DNA of 64,000 bases from Chitinivorax sp. PXF-14 (lineage in GTDB: Bacteria > Pseudomonadota > Gammaproteobacteria > Burkholderiales > SCOH01), in assembly GCF_040812015.1 (NCBI RefSeq), contig NZ_JBFNXJ010000013.1, positions 100,030-164,029 of the forward strand, written 5' to 3'. Each line of letters opens with the position of its first letter. Position 1 is the stretch's first letter. The position numbers and the translations under genes were made by a program. Shown in pieces: positions 8,444 through 17,825 of this stretch. The notes beneath the pieces were generated by a model. The model made no database searches. It saw nothing but the letters and a program-made list of their open reading frames with translations, and was not told the origin of the DNA.

Positions 8444-10000
8444 TCAGGTCAGGCTGAAGAAGCGCTTGATCTTTGCCAAGAGCTCGCTGCTTTGCATCGT
8501 TGCCTGGGGATTATAGCCACCAGCCGGTTCGTCCGCGTGTTCGCGCGCGCGCTCGGCGATCACTTCGGAAAGCTCCGCAGCCAGCTCCGGCCGGGCCGTC
8601 AGTATCTCTTCGAGCGCCGATTTGTGCAGGCGGTAGCATTCGACATCGGTAATGGCGATCAGCGTGGCCGAGCGCGGCGCGCCAGTCAGCAGCCCCATCT
8701 CACCAAAGAAGCTGCCTTCCTTGAGCTCGCCCACGCGGCGGCGCCCTTGTTCCGACTCCCGCCATATTTCGGCACTGCCAGCCTTGATGATGTAGAGCCA
8801 ATGCGCCACCGCACCCTGCCGGCTGATCACGTCGCCCGCCGCGAACGGCGCATAGACGAGTTGTTCCGCCACCAGATTGAGCTCATCGGGCTCCATGCGC
8901 GCAAACAGGTCGATATGGCGGAGCGCGTCGAGGCGGCGTTTCAACTCCTCACGTTTCAGTATCGATGTGTCCTTGTAATCGTTGGTCGAGGTGTAGAGGT
9001 GGTACTCGTGGATGGCGATGCGCAAGCCGGCCCGTTGCAGTGCGTTGAATACATGCACGCGGATCGACGAGTCGGCCGGGGTATCCTGTGTCATGTCGGT
9101 CAACCAGTAACGGACTGCATAGCGCCCCGTGCCGTGGTCGAAGTCGACCAGGACACAACTCGGCGCCGGATCGCGGGCGACAAACGGGATGTTGGCGTCG
9201 CGCAAGGTCTTTTCCACGATGCTGATCACACGATGCGGCTGCGCGGACAGGCTGGAATTGAAATGCACCCATCGCCTCACCGGCGCCGGCAGGTCCCCCT
9301 GTTTGCCCAGTAAAATAAAGTCATTCTTCATCAGGATGCTATTGGGGATTACCACGGTTTCGAGATCATTCGTCTCGATTCGCGTTGAACGCCAGCGAAT
9401 TTCGCTGACTTTTCCCACCGTTTCACCCACCTTGATCCAGTCACCGATGTCGAGTGAGTGGTCGAGCTGCAGCGCCAGGCCCGACAGCACATTGCCCAGG
9501 GTATCCTGCATCGAGAAACCGATGACGGCAGTGATCACGGCCGAGGTGGTGATGATGTGCCCAAGCTCGACGCCAGCCACCCGCATGCGCACCAGGCCGA
9601 ATGCGATGTAGAACACGAAGACCGATACATCTTCGAGAATGCGTGGCAGTTCGAGCCGCAAGGCGCGCAACACGACACGGAACAGCAACAGCCCGAGCAA
9701 TTTGATCAGCACCATGCCGGTGCCGAGCGTCAACGCCTCGTGCAGCACGCTGCTGCCCATCGGCAGATCGAGTTGGTCGAGCTGCCCCGTCAGCGGCTGA
9801 ACCAGCCAGCAAACCAGGAAGAATATGCCGTAGCGCCGTAGTGTCATGCGGTCGCGCGGCAGCGTGACATACAGGGCCGCCATCAGCGCGACGGCGAGCG
9901 CGAGGGTAGTGATGCGATCCAGCCCGGTGCCGTGGACGGCGAGTTCCTCTAACCAGTTGTTGGCCATGCGTAGGTGGGGCTCCGAGATATATGCGGCCAT
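8444..10000 (-). CDS. MscS-family mechanosensitive channel with C-terminal cyclic-nucleotide-binding-type domain
   Basis: A 518-residue inner-membrane protein. About four hydrophobic helices in the first 200 residues lead into the MscS pore and beta domain (VIGFSMQDTLGNVLSGLALQ, then GDWIKVGETVGKVSEI and TVVIPNS). A CAP_ED/cNMP-binding fold follows from about residue 373 to 485 (FAAGDVISRQG, LKEGSFFGEMGLLTGAPRSAT). In this fold, GEMGLL plus R-S-A-T is the phosphate-binding cassette pattern of cAMP/cGMP sensors. Such fusions are thought to be ion channels gated or modulated by cyclic nucleotides. An alternative start is Met12 (9967). Confidence 0.87.
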   Translation of the reverse strand: MAAYISEPHLRMANNWLEELAVHGTGLDRITTLALAVALMAALYVTLPRDRMTLRRYGIFFLVCWLVQPLTGQLDQLDLPMGSSVLHEALTLGTGMVLIKLLGLLLFRVVLRALRLELPRILEDVSVFVFYIAFGLVRMRVAGVELGHIITTSAVITAVIGFSMQDTLGNVLSGLALQLDHSLDIGDWIKVGETVGKVSEIRWRSTRIETNDLETVVIPNSILMKNDFILLGKQGDLPAPVRRWVHFNSSLSAQPHRVISIVEKTLRDANIPFVARDPAPSCVLVDFDHGTGRYAVRYWLTDMTQDTPADSSIRVHVFNALQRAGLRIAIHEYHLYTSTNDYKDTSILKREELKRRLDALRHIDLFARMEPDELNLVAEQLVYAPFAAGDVISRQGAVAHWLYIIKAGSAEIWRESEQGRRRVGELKEGSFFGEMGLLTGAPRSATLIAITDVECYRLHKSALEEILTARPELAAELSEVIAERAREHADEPAGGYNPQATMQSSELLAKIKRFFSLT

Positions 10001-10088
10001 GGAGAATAGTTCAGTCTAGCAGGCTGACGCCATCCCTGCGTTTGGCTTAAGATGGGGCGTTGCGGACCATCCTGTAGCAGGCGCCATC

Positions 10089-10571
10089 GTGCAATCACCG
10101 TTGTTCTGGCTTATCGTGGGCATCGCCCTGTTCGGTATTGAACTGATTACCGGAACGTTCTACATGCTGATCCTCGGGACGGCCTTCCTGTTTGCCGCGC
10201 TTGGCGGCTGGATCGGCCTCAACGACTACAGCCAGCTCATGCTGGCTGCCGGCATTGGCGCGGGCGGCGTGCTGGTCCTCTACAAACATCGCCAGGCCGA
10301 ACTCAAGCGCCAGCCCCCCGAGTCGCAAAGCCTCGACATCGGCCAGACCGTGCGCGTGCTGCAGTGGCTGGACGACACCCACGCCCGCGTGGCCTACCGC
10401 GGGACGGAATGGGATGCCGAATTGCTCGGCGGCCACCCCCAAGCGGCTGTGTTGTATATCTGCGACACCCGCGGCTCCACCTTGCTGCTTTCCGAACAAC
10501 GCCCAGAAGGAAGCCCCAATGTTCGAAATCCTGATCGTATTGCTCGTCGTCGCCATCATCTTCGTCATTAA
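10089..10571 (+). CDS. NfeD-like membrane protein
   Basis: A 160-residue protein starting at GTG 10089. Two or three membrane helices occupy the first 65 residues, followed by an OB-fold NfeD domain (DIGQTVRVLQWLDDTHARVAYRGTEWDAEL). NfeD proteins partner with SPFH/stomatin proteins in membrane microdomain quality control. The reading frame runs 53 bases into the next gene, qmcA, and ends with a basic tail (RIARRRHHLRH). The domain itself is complete by about residue 138, so the extension is probably an unselected overlap caused by loss of an earlier stop. Confidence 0.82.
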   Translation: MQSPLFWLIVGIALFGIELITGTFYMLILGTAFLFAALGGWIGLNDYSQLMLAAGIGAGGVLVLYKHRQAELKRQPPESQSLDIGQTVRVLQWLDDTHARVAYRGTEWDAELLGGHPQAAVLYICDTRGSTLLLSEQRPEGSPNVRNPDRIARRRHHLRH

Positions 10572-11484
10572 GACGATCAACATCGTCCCCCAGCAGAATG
10601 CCTGGGTGGTGGAGCGGCTGGGCAAATTTCACGAGGTGCTGCAGCCCGGGCTGAACTATGTCTTCCCCTTCATCGACCGCGTGGCCTATCGCCACGTCCT
10701 CAAGGAAGTGCCGCTCGATGTGCCGAGCCAGGTGTGCATCACGCGCGACAACACGCAGCTGCAAGTGGATGGCATCCTCTACTTCCAGGTGACCGACGCC
10801 AAGCTCGCCTCCTACGGCTCGAGCGACTACATCCTCGCCATCACGCAGCTGGCGCAGACCACACTGCGCTCGGTGATCGGCAAGATGGAGCTCGACAAGA
10901 CCTTCGAGGAACGCGACGACATCAACCGCGCGGTCGTCGCTGCGCTGGACGAGGCGGCCTCCAACTGGGGCGTGAAGGTGTTGCGCTACGAAATCAAGGA
11001 TCTGACGCCGCCGAAAGAAATCCTGCACGCGATGCAGCAGCAGATCACCGCCGAACGCGAGAAACGCGCGCTGATCGCGGCCTCGTCGGGGCGCCAGCAG
11101 GAACAGGTCAACCTCGCGACCGGCGAGCGTGCAGCGGCCATCCAGCGTTCGGAAGGCCAACGCCAGGCGGCCATCAACCAGTCGGAAGGCGAAAAGCTGT
11201 CGGCCATCAATCGTGCGGAAGGCGAGTCCGAGGCCATCCGCCTGGTCGCCCGGGCCACCGCGGAGGCCATCCACATGGTGGCGCAGACGATCCGCCAACC
11301 GGGCGGCATGGAGGCGGTCAACCTCAAGGTGGCGGAACAGTATGTCGAGGCATTCGGCAAGCTGGCGAAGACTGGCAACACCCTGATCCTGCCCGGCAAT
11401 CTCAGCGATGTCGGCGGGCTCGTCGCCACGGTAATGAGCGTGGTAAAGAATACCTCGGCAGAGGCTGCGGGCAAGCAGGAGTAA
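10519..11484 (+). CDS. qmcA: SPFH/stomatin-like membrane protein QmcA
   Basis: A 321-residue protein: an N-terminal membrane anchor (MFEILIVLLVVAIIFVI), an SPFH domain starting at NIVPQQNAWVVERLGKFH, and a long Ala/Glu-rich coiled-coil segment (about 200-265) with repeated QRSEGQRQAAINQSEGEK-like units. QmcA-type proteins form oligomers at the inner membrane and associate with FtsH-type proteolysis in E. coli. The start lies inside nfeD, and nfeD-qmcA is the usual pair. The start at 10519 has AGAAGGAAG upstream. Confidence 0.93.
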   Translation: MFEILIVLLVVAIIFVIKTINIVPQQNAWVVERLGKFHEVLQPGLNYVFPFIDRVAYRHVLKEVPLDVPSQVCITRDNTQLQVDGILYFQVTDAKLASYGSSDYILAITQLAQTTLRSVIGKMELDKTFEERDDINRAVVAALDEAASNWGVKVLRYEIKDLTPPKEILHAMQQQITAEREKRALIAASSGRQQEQVNLATGERAAAIQRSEGQRQAAINQSEGEKLSAINRAEGESEAIRLVARATAEAIHMVAQTIRQPGGMEAVNLKVAEQYVEAFGKLAKTGNTLILPGNLSDVGGLVATVMSVVKNTSAEAAGKQE

Positions 11485-11526
11485 AGCAATCGCCACCAGG
11501 CATCGCCCGCCGCAAGGCCCGTGGGC

Positions 11527-12483
11527 TCAGTCCCTGGCGACGATAGGGATCTGGACCTGGTAACGCTGGCCGAGATCGGCTGGCTCAGGTTGCAAGGTTA
11601 CATGCTCGATGGCAAAGCGCTGCTTCAGCATCAGGCGCGCCTGCGGCAGGATGCGCGGCCACTGCTCGAGCGAGTTCAGCGTCAGGTGAGCCGACAACGC
11701 CACCTTCCCTGAGCTCAGGCTCCACACGTGCAGGTCATGGGCGGACTGCACGCCGGGAATCACCGCAATCGCCTTGCCGATCGCCTCGAAATCGAGATCG
11801 GCCGGCACGCCTTCCATCAAGACCTGCAGCGCATGGCGAATCAGGCTGACAGTCGAAAACAGGATCAGACCCGCCACCAGCACCGAGAGAATCGGGTCGA
11901 TCGGCATCCATCCGGTGAACTGGATCACCGCCCCGGCAAGCAGCGCCGCGACCGAGCCGAGCAAGTCGCCCATCACGTGCAGCAGGGCTGCACGCGTATT
12001 CAGCGAATGCGCGTCGCGGGACAACACGAAAGCCACGATGACGTTCACCAGCAATCCCAGCCCAGCCACCACCATGACGGTCCCACCGGCTACGGGGTGC
12101 GGCGCCAGCAGGCGCTGCACGGCCTCGACGGCAATCCAGACGATCACCATCAACATCAACAGGCCATTGATCAGTGCGGCGACGACTTCTGCCCGGCCGA
12201 AGCCGTAAGAGTGCCGGCTGGACGGAGGGCGGACGGCCAGGCGCTGGGCAAACGCAGCCAGCGCAAGCGCGACGACGTCGGATACCATGTGCCCCGCATC
12301 GGACAACAGCGCAAGCGAGCCAGAGAGCAGGCCACCAACGACTTCAACGATAGCGAAACCCAGGGTGAAAACCAGTGCCCAGGTGAGACTGGCGCCATGG
12401 TGATGGGCATGGGCGTGGCCCCCATGGCTTTCGTCATGCGGATGGTCGTGGCCGTGGTGATCGTGATGGGCATGCGCGGCCAT
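11527..12483 (-). CDS. Cation diffusion facilitator, zinc/cadmium exporter type
   Basis: A 318-residue CDF transporter. The first 30 residues are a His/Asp-rich metal-catching tail (HAHHDHHGHDHPHDE). Six membrane helices follow. The metal site is visible as H..D in SDAGHMVSD (TM2) and HVMGD (TM5), the HD-HD arrangement of zinc exporters such as ZitB/CzcD. The cytoplasmic domain follows from about residue 225. The frame is open further upstream, but the ATG at 12483 lies one base after the nagZ stop codon and begins right at the His-rich tail. It is the last gene of the pdxJ-acpS-nagZ run. Confidence 0.9.
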   Translation of the reverse strand: MAAHAHHDHHGHDHPHDESHGGHAHAHHHGASLTWALVFTLGFAIVEVVGGLLSGSLALLSDAGHMVSDVVALALAAFAQRLAVRPPSSRHSYGFGRAEVVAALINGLLMLMVIVWIAVEAVQRLLAPHPVAGGTVMVVAGLGLLVNVIVAFVLSRDAHSLNTRAALLHVMGDLLGSVAALLAGAVIQFTGWMPIDPILSVLVAGLILFSTVSLIRHALQVLMEGVPADLDFEAIGKAIAVIPGVQSAHDLHVWSLSSGKVALSAHLTLNSLEQWPRILPQARLMLKQRFAIEHVTLQPEPADLGQRYQVQIPIVARD

Positions 12484-12484
12484 G

Positions 12485-13570
12485 CTAGGCCTCACCGACG
12501 GGTGGAAATGGCAGATCCGCACTTGCCAGGCCGACAGCCCCGACGGCATGCACGGCAGCCGCAAACTCGGCCTGCTCGCGCAACTGGCTCAGGGTGGGTG
12601 GGTGCGGCTTGCCGTGCAGCCTCGCGTAACGGGCCAGGCTTGCCGGATTGACGGGCCGGTGCAGCTGGCGCAATACCTCGTCGGCCTGCTGCGGCTTGTT
12701 GCACACCAACACCATGTCGCAACCCGCATCGAGGGCGGCATCCACCCGCTGTGCCATGGTGCCGGCGACGCTTGCTCCCTCCATGTCGAGCGCATCGCTG
12801 AAAATGACGCCATCGAAGCCAAGGCGCTGCCGCAGGATATCCTTCAGCCACAGCGACGAAAACCCCGCCGGGCGACTGTCGACCGCCGTGTAGATGACGT
12901 GCGCCGGCATCACGGCAGTCAGCCCATGGTGGATCATCTGCTCGAACGGTTTCAGATCGACAGCCTCGATCTGCTCGAATGAGCGCTCATCGACAGGCAA
13001 TTCATGGTGCGAATCCTCCGCCACATGGCCGTGGCCGGGGAAGTGCTTGCCCACGGACGGCATCCCGCCCCGCTTCAGTCCGAGCTGCAGGGCATGTGCC
13101 AGAGCAGCAATCACAGCCGGGTCGGCATGGAATGCACGATCGCCGATGACCGCACAACGCCCGTGGTCGACATCGAGCACGGGCGCAAAGGTGAAATCGA
13201 CGCCACAGGCACGCAGCTCGGCGGCCATTACCCAGCCGACCTGTTCGGCCGTATGGAGCGCTGCTTTGTGCTCGGCTTCGTCCCATAGCCGCCCCAGTTC
13301 CCGCATGGGTGGCAAACGCGTGAAGCCGGACTTGAAACGTTGCACGCGCCCTCCCTCATGATCCACCGCGATGAGCAGCGGCGGGTTGCGCAGCGCATGT
13401 ATCTCAGCGGTCAGTGCCTTGAGTTGTTCTGGCGACTCGTAATTGCGCGAAAACAGGATGATGCCACCGGTATTGGGGTGAAGCAGGCGTTCACGTTCGG
13501 CGTCAGTCAGTGTCTTGCCGGCGATGTCGACCATCACGGGGCCAAGGGCCATGGGCAGAGGGGGAATCAT
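12485..13570 (-). CDS. nagZ: Beta-N-acetylhexosaminidase NagZ
   Basis: A 361-residue glycoside hydrolase family 3 enzyme. VDHEGGRVQRF and the KHFPGHG block (near residue 175, followed by the DSHHELPVDER loop with the catalytic His) are diagnostic, and FSDALDMEGA carries the nucleophile Asp. NagZ removes GlcNAc from anhydromuropeptides in the cytoplasm, part of wall recycling, and so supplies substrate for the anhydro-MurNAc kinase encoded at 35528. The ATG at 13570 overlaps the acpS stop (ATGA). An upstream in-frame Met at 13615 would add 15 residues that do not belong to the family. Confidence 0.95.
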   Translation of the reverse strand: MIPPLPMALGPVMVDIAGKTLTDAERERLLHPNTGGIILFSRNYESPEQLKALTAEIHALRNPPLLIAVDHEGGRVQRFKSGFTRLPPMRELGRLWDEAEHKAALHTAEQVGWVMAAELRACGVDFTFAPVLDVDHGRCAVIGDRAFHADPAVIAALAHALQLGLKRGGMPSVGKHFPGHGHVAEDSHHELPVDERSFEQIEAVDLKPFEQMIHHGLTAVMPAHVIYTAVDSRPAGFSSLWLKDILRQRLGFDGVIFSDALDMEGASVAGTMAQRVDAALDAGCDMVLVCNKPQQADEVLRQLHRPVNPASLARYARLHGKPHPPTLSQLREQAEFAAAVHAVGAVGLASADLPFPPVGEA

Positions 13571-13965
13571 GAAGAAGGAACCTTGTGTAAGGTTTCGAGC
13601 ACGACGAAAGCACAAGCAAACTGCCTTTCATCGCTCAGGCTGAGATGCATGGCGCGAATCTTGCGTTCGTCGAGTAAGGCTAGCAGCCTGGCATCGAGAA
13701 CCAGCACCGGGCGGCCCAGTGCATCGTTACGGACGGCAATGCGGGGAAGGGTCACCTCACCCCGGATGCCCGTGCCAAGCGCCTTGGCAAAGGCCTCCTT
13801 GGCGGCGAAGCGCTTGGCCAGCCAGGCCGCCGCCTGGCCTTTGAGGAGAAACTCTTGCCACTCCTCGTCTGAGAGCAATTTGCGGGCAAACCGCTCGCCA
13901 TGCCGCGATAGCGCAGATTCGATTCTGGCGATCTCGACGATGTCGGTGCCAATGCCGTAAATCAC
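13567..13965 (-). CDS. acpS: Holo-[acyl-carrier-protein] synthase
   Basis: A 132-residue 4'-phosphopantetheinyl transferase. It has the N-terminal [12 protein letters not shown] motif and the [13 protein letters not shown] magnesium-binding motif. It attaches phosphopantetheine from CoA to apo-ACP. It starts at GTG 13965, which overlaps the pdxJ stop (GTGA), and ends in an ATGA overlap with nagZ, so pdxJ-acpS-nagZ are translationally coupled. pdxJ-acpS is a widely conserved pair. Confidence 0.95.
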   Translation of the reverse strand: MIYGIGTDIVEIARIESALSRHGERFARKLLSDEEWQEFLLKGQAAAWLAKRFAAKEAFAKALGTGIRGEVTLPRIAVRNDALGRPVLVLDARLLALLDERKIRAMHLSLSDERQFACAFVVLETLHKVPSS

Positions 13966-14702
13966 GTGTGCGATTGCATCTTGGATGCGGCATCAATCAG
14001 CAACTTCATCTCGCGCACGGCCTCCTTGAAGCCGACGAAGAGCGCTTGCGCGACGATGGCATGGCCGATGTTCAATTCACGTACCCCCGGGATGGCTGCG
14101 ACCTTCTGCACATTGTGGTAATGCAGCCCATGGCCTGCATTGACGCGCAAGCCCAGGCCGGTGCCGAATGCCACGGCGTCGCGGATACGTTCGAGTTCCT
14201 GGCTCATCTCGCCAATGGTGTCGGCCTCGGCGTAACGACCGGTGTGAATCTCGATGCAGGGTGCGCCAAGCGCGTGCGCCATCTCGATCTGCTCTCGATC
14301 AGCGTCGATGAACAGCGACACCCGGCTGCCGGCTCGGGTCAATTCGTCGATCGCCTGCTTGACGCGATCCCGGTTGCGCACCACGTCGAGCCCGCCCTCC
14401 GTCGTCAATTCCTCGCGCCGTTCCGGCACTAGGCAGGCATCGTGCGGCTTGATCTTGAGTGCATGGGCCAGCATTTCGTCGGTCACGGCCAGCTCCAGGT
14501 TCATGCGCGTCTGCAGCACTTCGCGCAGAATCTCGACGTCGCGATCCTGGATGTGCCGCCGGTCTTCCCGCAGATGCAGCGTGATCGCATCAGCCCCGGC
14601 CGACTCGGCGATGACGGCGGCCTGAATCGGGCTCGGATAACGCGTGCCTCGAGCTTGCCGCAACGTTGCGACATGGTCGATGTTGACGCCCAGTTGAATC
14701 AT
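13962..14702 (-). CDS. pdxJ: Pyridoxine 5'-phosphate synthase
   Basis: A 246-residue TIM-barrel enzyme. [19 protein letters not shown] opens the protein, and [16 protein letters not shown] and the [12 protein letters not shown] block are also family signatures. It condenses 3-amino-2-oxopropyl phosphate with 1-deoxyxylulose 5-phosphate to make pyridoxine 5'-phosphate. The ATG at 14702 has AGGAG six bases upstream. A longer frame to 14735 is open but adds nothing conserved. A perfect 17-base palindrome lies directly upstream of the ribosome site. Confidence 0.95.
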   Translation of the reverse strand: MIQLGVNIDHVATLRQARGTRYPSPIQAAVIAESAGADAITLHLREDRRHIQDRDVEILREVLQTRMNLELAVTDEMLAHALKIKPHDACLVPERREELTTEGGLDVVRNRDRVKQAIDELTRAGSRVSLFIDADREQIEMAHALGAPCIEIHTGRYAEADTIGEMSQELERIRDAVAFGTGLGLRVNAGHGLHYHNVQKVAAIPGVRELNIGHAIVAQALFVGFKEAVREMKLLIDAASKMQSHT

Positions 14703-14717
14703 GTTTCGCTCCTGACA

Positions 14718-14734
14718 TGCCAGTTCAACTGGCA
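14718..14734. promoter_or_regulatory. 17-base perfect palindrome next to the pdxJ ribosome site
   Basis: TGCCAGTT-C-AACTGGCA is an 8-1-8 inverted repeat that ends four bases before the AGGAG of pdxJ. A perfect TATAAT (minus strand, 14814-14819) about 80 bases upstream could serve as a -10 element, though no good -35 is seen. The site looks like a dimeric repressor operator. A short RNA hairpin is the alternative. Confidence 0.45.
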
Positions 14735-14814
14735 CAACGATATTGCATGGTCGCCACCAGTTGACGGTTCGTCTTACCTGCCTGGCAGCCTTTGGGGGGG
14801 AATTGTATTGCCAA

Positions 14815-15528
14815 TTATAGCTGGTTGAGATCCCGCAGTAGCCTGCGGGTGTGCAGGGGGCGATCTCCCAGCTGGTGGCCGATCAGCGAACGCATCAAGG
14901 CCTTGCTTTGCGCCAGTACGCCCGGGTCATCGAGGCGATCCTCGGCCATTGCCAGCAGGGTTCTACCAGCGACCGCCCCCGGCTCGGATGCCGCACCTGG
15001 CAGCAGGCCGGCACTGGGCTCGAAACGGTAGCACTCGCCGGGCTCGATAGCCTGGCCAGCCGCAGTGTGGGTCAGATCCAGCCCGTAACCAAGCTGCTCC
15101 AGTAAACGTAGCTCGAAACGCCTGAGGATTGGTGCGACAGGCGCCCCCTGCGACAAGCTGCGGAGGGTTTCGCCATAATGATCGAACAGCTGCTCGTGCG
15201 GGTCTTCACGGGCAAGCAGATTCAGCAGCAACTCATTCAGATAGAAACCGCAGATAAGCGGCAAACCCGACATCTGCGGCATACCCCCCTGCCACTCGGC
15301 GGAATGCAGTGTCTTCAGTTCACTCTTGCCAAACCACGACAGCAATAGCGGCTGAAAGGCCATCAACACCCCGCGCACGGCCGATTTGGGCCGCCGTGCA
15401 CCGCGCGCAACAATGGCTAGGCGACCATGGTCACGTGCGAAGACCTCGATGATCAGGCTGGTTTCGCGATAGGGGTAGGCATGCAACACGAACGCCGGCT
15501 GAGCTTCGACCTTTCGTGCTTCACTCAT
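14815..15528 (-). CDS. recO: DNA repair protein RecO
   Basis: A 237-residue protein. The N-terminal OB-fold starts [19 protein letters not shown] and includes [17 protein letters not shown]. The C-terminal helical domain includes [26 protein letters not shown] and [11 protein letters not shown]. RecO works with RecF/RecR to load RecA on gapped DNA. The ATG at 15528 overlaps the stop codon of the preceding gene (ATGA). The open frame to 15678 runs into that gene and is not needed. It follows rnc and era, as in many proteobacteria. Confidence 0.93.
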   Translation of the reverse strand: MSEARKVEAQPAFVLHAYPYRETSLIIEVFARDHGRLAIVARGARRPKSAVRGVLMAFQPLLLSWFGKSELKTLHSAEWQGGMPQMSGLPLICGFYLNELLLNLLAREDPHEQLFDHYGETLRSLSQGAPVAPILRRFELRLLEQLGYGLDLTHTAAGQAIEPGECYRFEPSAGLLPGAASEPGAVAGRTLLAMAEDRLDDPGVLAQSKALMRSLIGHQLGDRPLHTRRLLRDLNQL

Positions 15529-15854
15529 GCCTGAGGCGGAAAGGGAAAATCGTATGACCGCTCGACACGCGCCACGCGTACCGAGAAATACTCGTACCAG
15601 CGTTCGCGGCCAAGCTTTTGCGCGAGTTGATGTTCCACATTGCCTTTCCAGGCCACGATGGATTGCTCGTCCTGCCAATAGCTGACCGTGATGCCGATAC
15701 CGTCCGTCCCTCTTGCGCTATCCATTCCCAGATAGCCGGGCTGCTGTGCGGCCAAGCTCAGCATGCGTTCAGCCATGGCACCATAGCCATCGTCACCATC
15801 GCAGCGCTTGGACGTAAAGATCACGGCGTAATACGGACCATCAGGCCGAGTCAT
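15525..15854 (-). CDS. Antibiotic biosynthesis monooxygenase-like (ABM fold) protein
   Basis: A 109-residue single-domain protein. The segments YYAVIFTSKR, YLGMDSARGTDGIGITVSYW and WYEYFSVRVARVERSYDF fit the dimeric ferredoxin-like ABM/YgiN-type fold. No enzyme activity can be assigned. Homologues are often annotated as antibiotic biosynthesis monooxygenase without evidence of such a role. It is tightly embedded between era (2-base gap) and recO (ATGA overlap), so it is co-transcribed with core genes. The start at 15854 is set by this spacing. Confidence 0.75.
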   Translation of the reverse strand: MTRPDGPYYAVIFTSKRCDGDDGYGAMAERMLSLAAQQPGYLGMDSARGTDGIGITVSYWQDEQSIVAWKGNVEHQLAQKLGRERWYEYFSVRVARVERSYDFPFPPQA

Positions 15855-15856
15855 GG

Positions 15857-16747
15857 TCACCCTTCGCCAGACAATTGCTTGAGGAAACGGATATCGTCCG
15901 CCCATCCACTCCGGACCTTTACCCAGACCTCGAGGTAGACGCGCCCTTCGAACATCTGCTCCATATCGACGCGCGCTTCGCTCGACACCCGTTTTAGCTT
16001 TTCCCCGCCCTTACCAATGATGATGGCCTTCTGGTTGGCCTTGTCGACCAGAATGGCGGCAAAAATACGGCGCAGATCACCCTCCTGCTCGTATTTCTCG
16101 ATTTCCACATTGATAGAGTAAGGTAGCTCCTCTCCCAGCAAGCGGAACAGCTTCTCGCGAATGATCTCCGCCGCCAGGAAACGCTCGCTCCTGTCGGTGA
16201 TCTGGTCCTCTGGATACATCGGATCGCCCTGCGGCAAATGTGGCCTGACCGCATCGAGCAAGGCCTCGATCTGGATATGCTTTTCCGCACTGACGGGCAC
16301 AATGCCGGCAAAATCGAAGCGTTCTGCCATCTGTTGCATGAACGGTAGCAGCAAGGTCTTATCGTGCTTGTCGATCTTGTTGATCACCAGCCATACGGGC
16401 CGGTGCTTGGGCAAGAGTTGCAATACCTCTTCATCGGCAGGCCCGAACTTCAATGCTTCGACGACAAACAGGATGGCATCGACGTCACCCAGCGTGGTCT
16501 TGACGCTTTTGTTAAGTGCATCGTTCATTGCATTGCGATGCCGGGTCTGGAAACCCGGGGTATCGACAAAGACGAACTGGGAATGCTCGTCGGTATGGAT
16601 TCCCGTTACCCGATGGCGCGTCGTCTGAGCCTTGCGCGAGGTGATGCTGATCTTCTGGCCGATCAGATGATTGAGCAACGTGGATTTGCCGACATTGGGG
16701 CGACCGACAATCGCCACAAAACCGGAATGGAACTGCGTATCGCTCAT
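15857..16747 (-). CDS. era: GTPase Era
   Basis: A 296-residue protein. The GTPase motifs are GRPNVGKST (G1), DTPG (G3) and NKID (G4). A C-terminal KH domain has [18 protein letters not shown]. Era binds the 3' end of 16S rRNA and helps 30S subunit assembly. It overlaps rnc by four bases (ATGA), the classic rnc-era coupling. Confidence 0.97.
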   Translation of the reverse strand: MSDTQFHSGFVAIVGRPNVGKSTLLNHLIGQKISITSRKAQTTRHRVTGIHTDEHSQFVFVDTPGFQTRHRNAMNDALNKSVKTTLGDVDAILFVVEALKFGPADEEVLQLLPKHRPVWLVINKIDKHDKTLLLPFMQQMAERFDFAGIVPVSAEKHIQIEALLDAVRPHLPQGDPMYPEDQITDRSERFLAAEIIREKLFRLLGEELPYSINVEIEKYEQEGDLRRIFAAILVDKANQKAIIIGKGGEKLKRVSSEARVDMEQMFEGRVYLEVWVKVRSGWADDIRFLKQLSGEG

Positions 16748-17424
16748 TTTCGCCCCTGGGCAGCAATCATGTCATAAATCTGCCTTGCGGCATCCTGCTC
16801 CGCCGCGCGACGGCTACCGCCGCTGCCAACGGCACGAAGTGACAACTCTGGCACCTGGCATTCAACGTCAAATCGTTGATCATGCGCCTCACCTTGCATG
16901 GCAAGCAGCTGATATTGCGGTAAATTCATGCGCCGACCCTGCAACCACTCCTGCAGGCGCGTCTTGGGGTCTTTGCTCAACGACAGTGGGTCGATCGACT
17001 CGATGATTGGCGTATAGAGGCCGGCAATGACCTTGCATGCGGCATCAAAACCCGAGTCAAGCAATACCGCGCCGAAAATGGCTTCCAGCGCGTCCGCCAG
17101 GATCGAGGGGCGACGGAAGCCACCGCTCTTGAGCTCCCCTTCGCCAAGCTTGAGGTAGTCGCCAAGGCTCAACACCTGTGCGATATCCGCGAGCGACTGC
17201 TGCTTGACCAAACTGGCCCGCACGCGTGACAGCTCGCCCTCGCTGAGCTTGGGGAAACGTTCATACAACAACTTTGCCACGCAACAATTCAACACCGAGT
17301 CACCAAGAAACTCCAGGCGCTCGTTATTGGGGCTGCCAAAACTGCGATGCGTTAGCGCCTGCTGCAGCAACGCGACATTGGCAAATTCATGTGCGAGTAG
17401 TTTGATCAGCCGCTGAAAATGCAT
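16744..17424 (-). CDS. rnc: Ribonuclease III
   Basis: A 226-residue double-strand-specific endoribonuclease. The signature [12 protein letters not shown] lies near residue 34, and a C-terminal dsRNA-binding domain starts about residue 155 ([11 protein letters not shown]) and ends [16 protein letters not shown]. It processes rRNA precursors and some mRNAs. It sits between the DUF4845 gene (8-base gap) and era. Confidence 0.96.
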   Translation of the reverse strand: MHFQRLIKLLAHEFANVALLQQALTHRSFGSPNNERLEFLGDSVLNCCVAKLLYERFPKLSEGELSRVRASLVKQQSLADIAQVLSLGDYLKLGEGELKSGGFRRPSILADALEAIFGAVLLDSGFDAACKVIAGLYTPIIESIDPLSLSKDPKTRLQEWLQGRRMNLPQYQLLAMQGEAHDQRFDVECQVPELSLRAVGSGGSRRAAEQDAARQIYDMIAAQGRK

Positions 17425-17432
17425 CGATTGAA

Positions 17433-17807
17433 TTACTGCCCCTGCTCTGCTGACTTGCCAGCCGTCGACTGACTCACGGTGAAGTGAATCTTCAGGCTGA
17501 TGTTGGCCGCGACAGGTACTTCGCGATCGTATTCGATACCGATGGTGGTACCGTTGGGCGTCTGATCGATATCGAGCTCATCTCCTCGAATCTTATAGCC
17601 CTCAATTAGCCCACGCTTATCGAAAGCGGCTCGAATTTCCTGGGCAGGAGCACTTGCTGAGTCCTTGATCAAAGCGGTGATGGCATTTTTTACGCCAAAA
17701 TACTCTGTATAAGCGGGAACACATTTGATGCCCAGCAGCACAAAAAACCCCACCAAGGCACCGATGACCAACAACCCAAACAGGCTCAAGCCACGTTGTT
17801 TTTTCAT
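17433..17807 (-). CDS. DUF4845 membrane protein
   Basis: A 124-residue protein. A short basic start [11 protein letters not shown] is followed by one membrane helix ([16 protein letters not shown], about 10-27) and a small domain outside the membrane. The layout resembles a type IV pilin-like start but without a prepilin cleavage site. The DUF4845 family lies between lepB and rnc in many beta- and gammaproteobacteria, and its function is unknown. A GGGAGG ribosome site precedes the ATG. Confidence 0.85.
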   Translation of the reverse strand: MKKQRGLSLFGLLVIGALVGFFVLLGIKCVPAYTEYFGVKNAITALIKDSASAPAQEIRAAFDKRGLIEGYKIRGDELDIDQTPNGTTIGIEYDREVPVAANISLKIHFTVSQSTAGKSAEQGQ

Positions 17808-17825
17808 ACCTCCCCCTTGTGGTTA

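Noticed and set aside
8342..9313. 323-codon plus-strand frame opposite the MscS/cNMP gene
   Set aside because: The minus-strand gene has full domain structure; this frame has none.
10303..11496. 397-codon minus-strand frame opposite qmcA
   Set aside because: Shadow of qmcA; its repeats are only the mirror of the QmcA coiled-coil repeats.
15525..15854. Antibiotic biosynthesis cluster from the ABM-fold gene
   Set aside because: Neighbours are era and recO; the name reflects the fold only.
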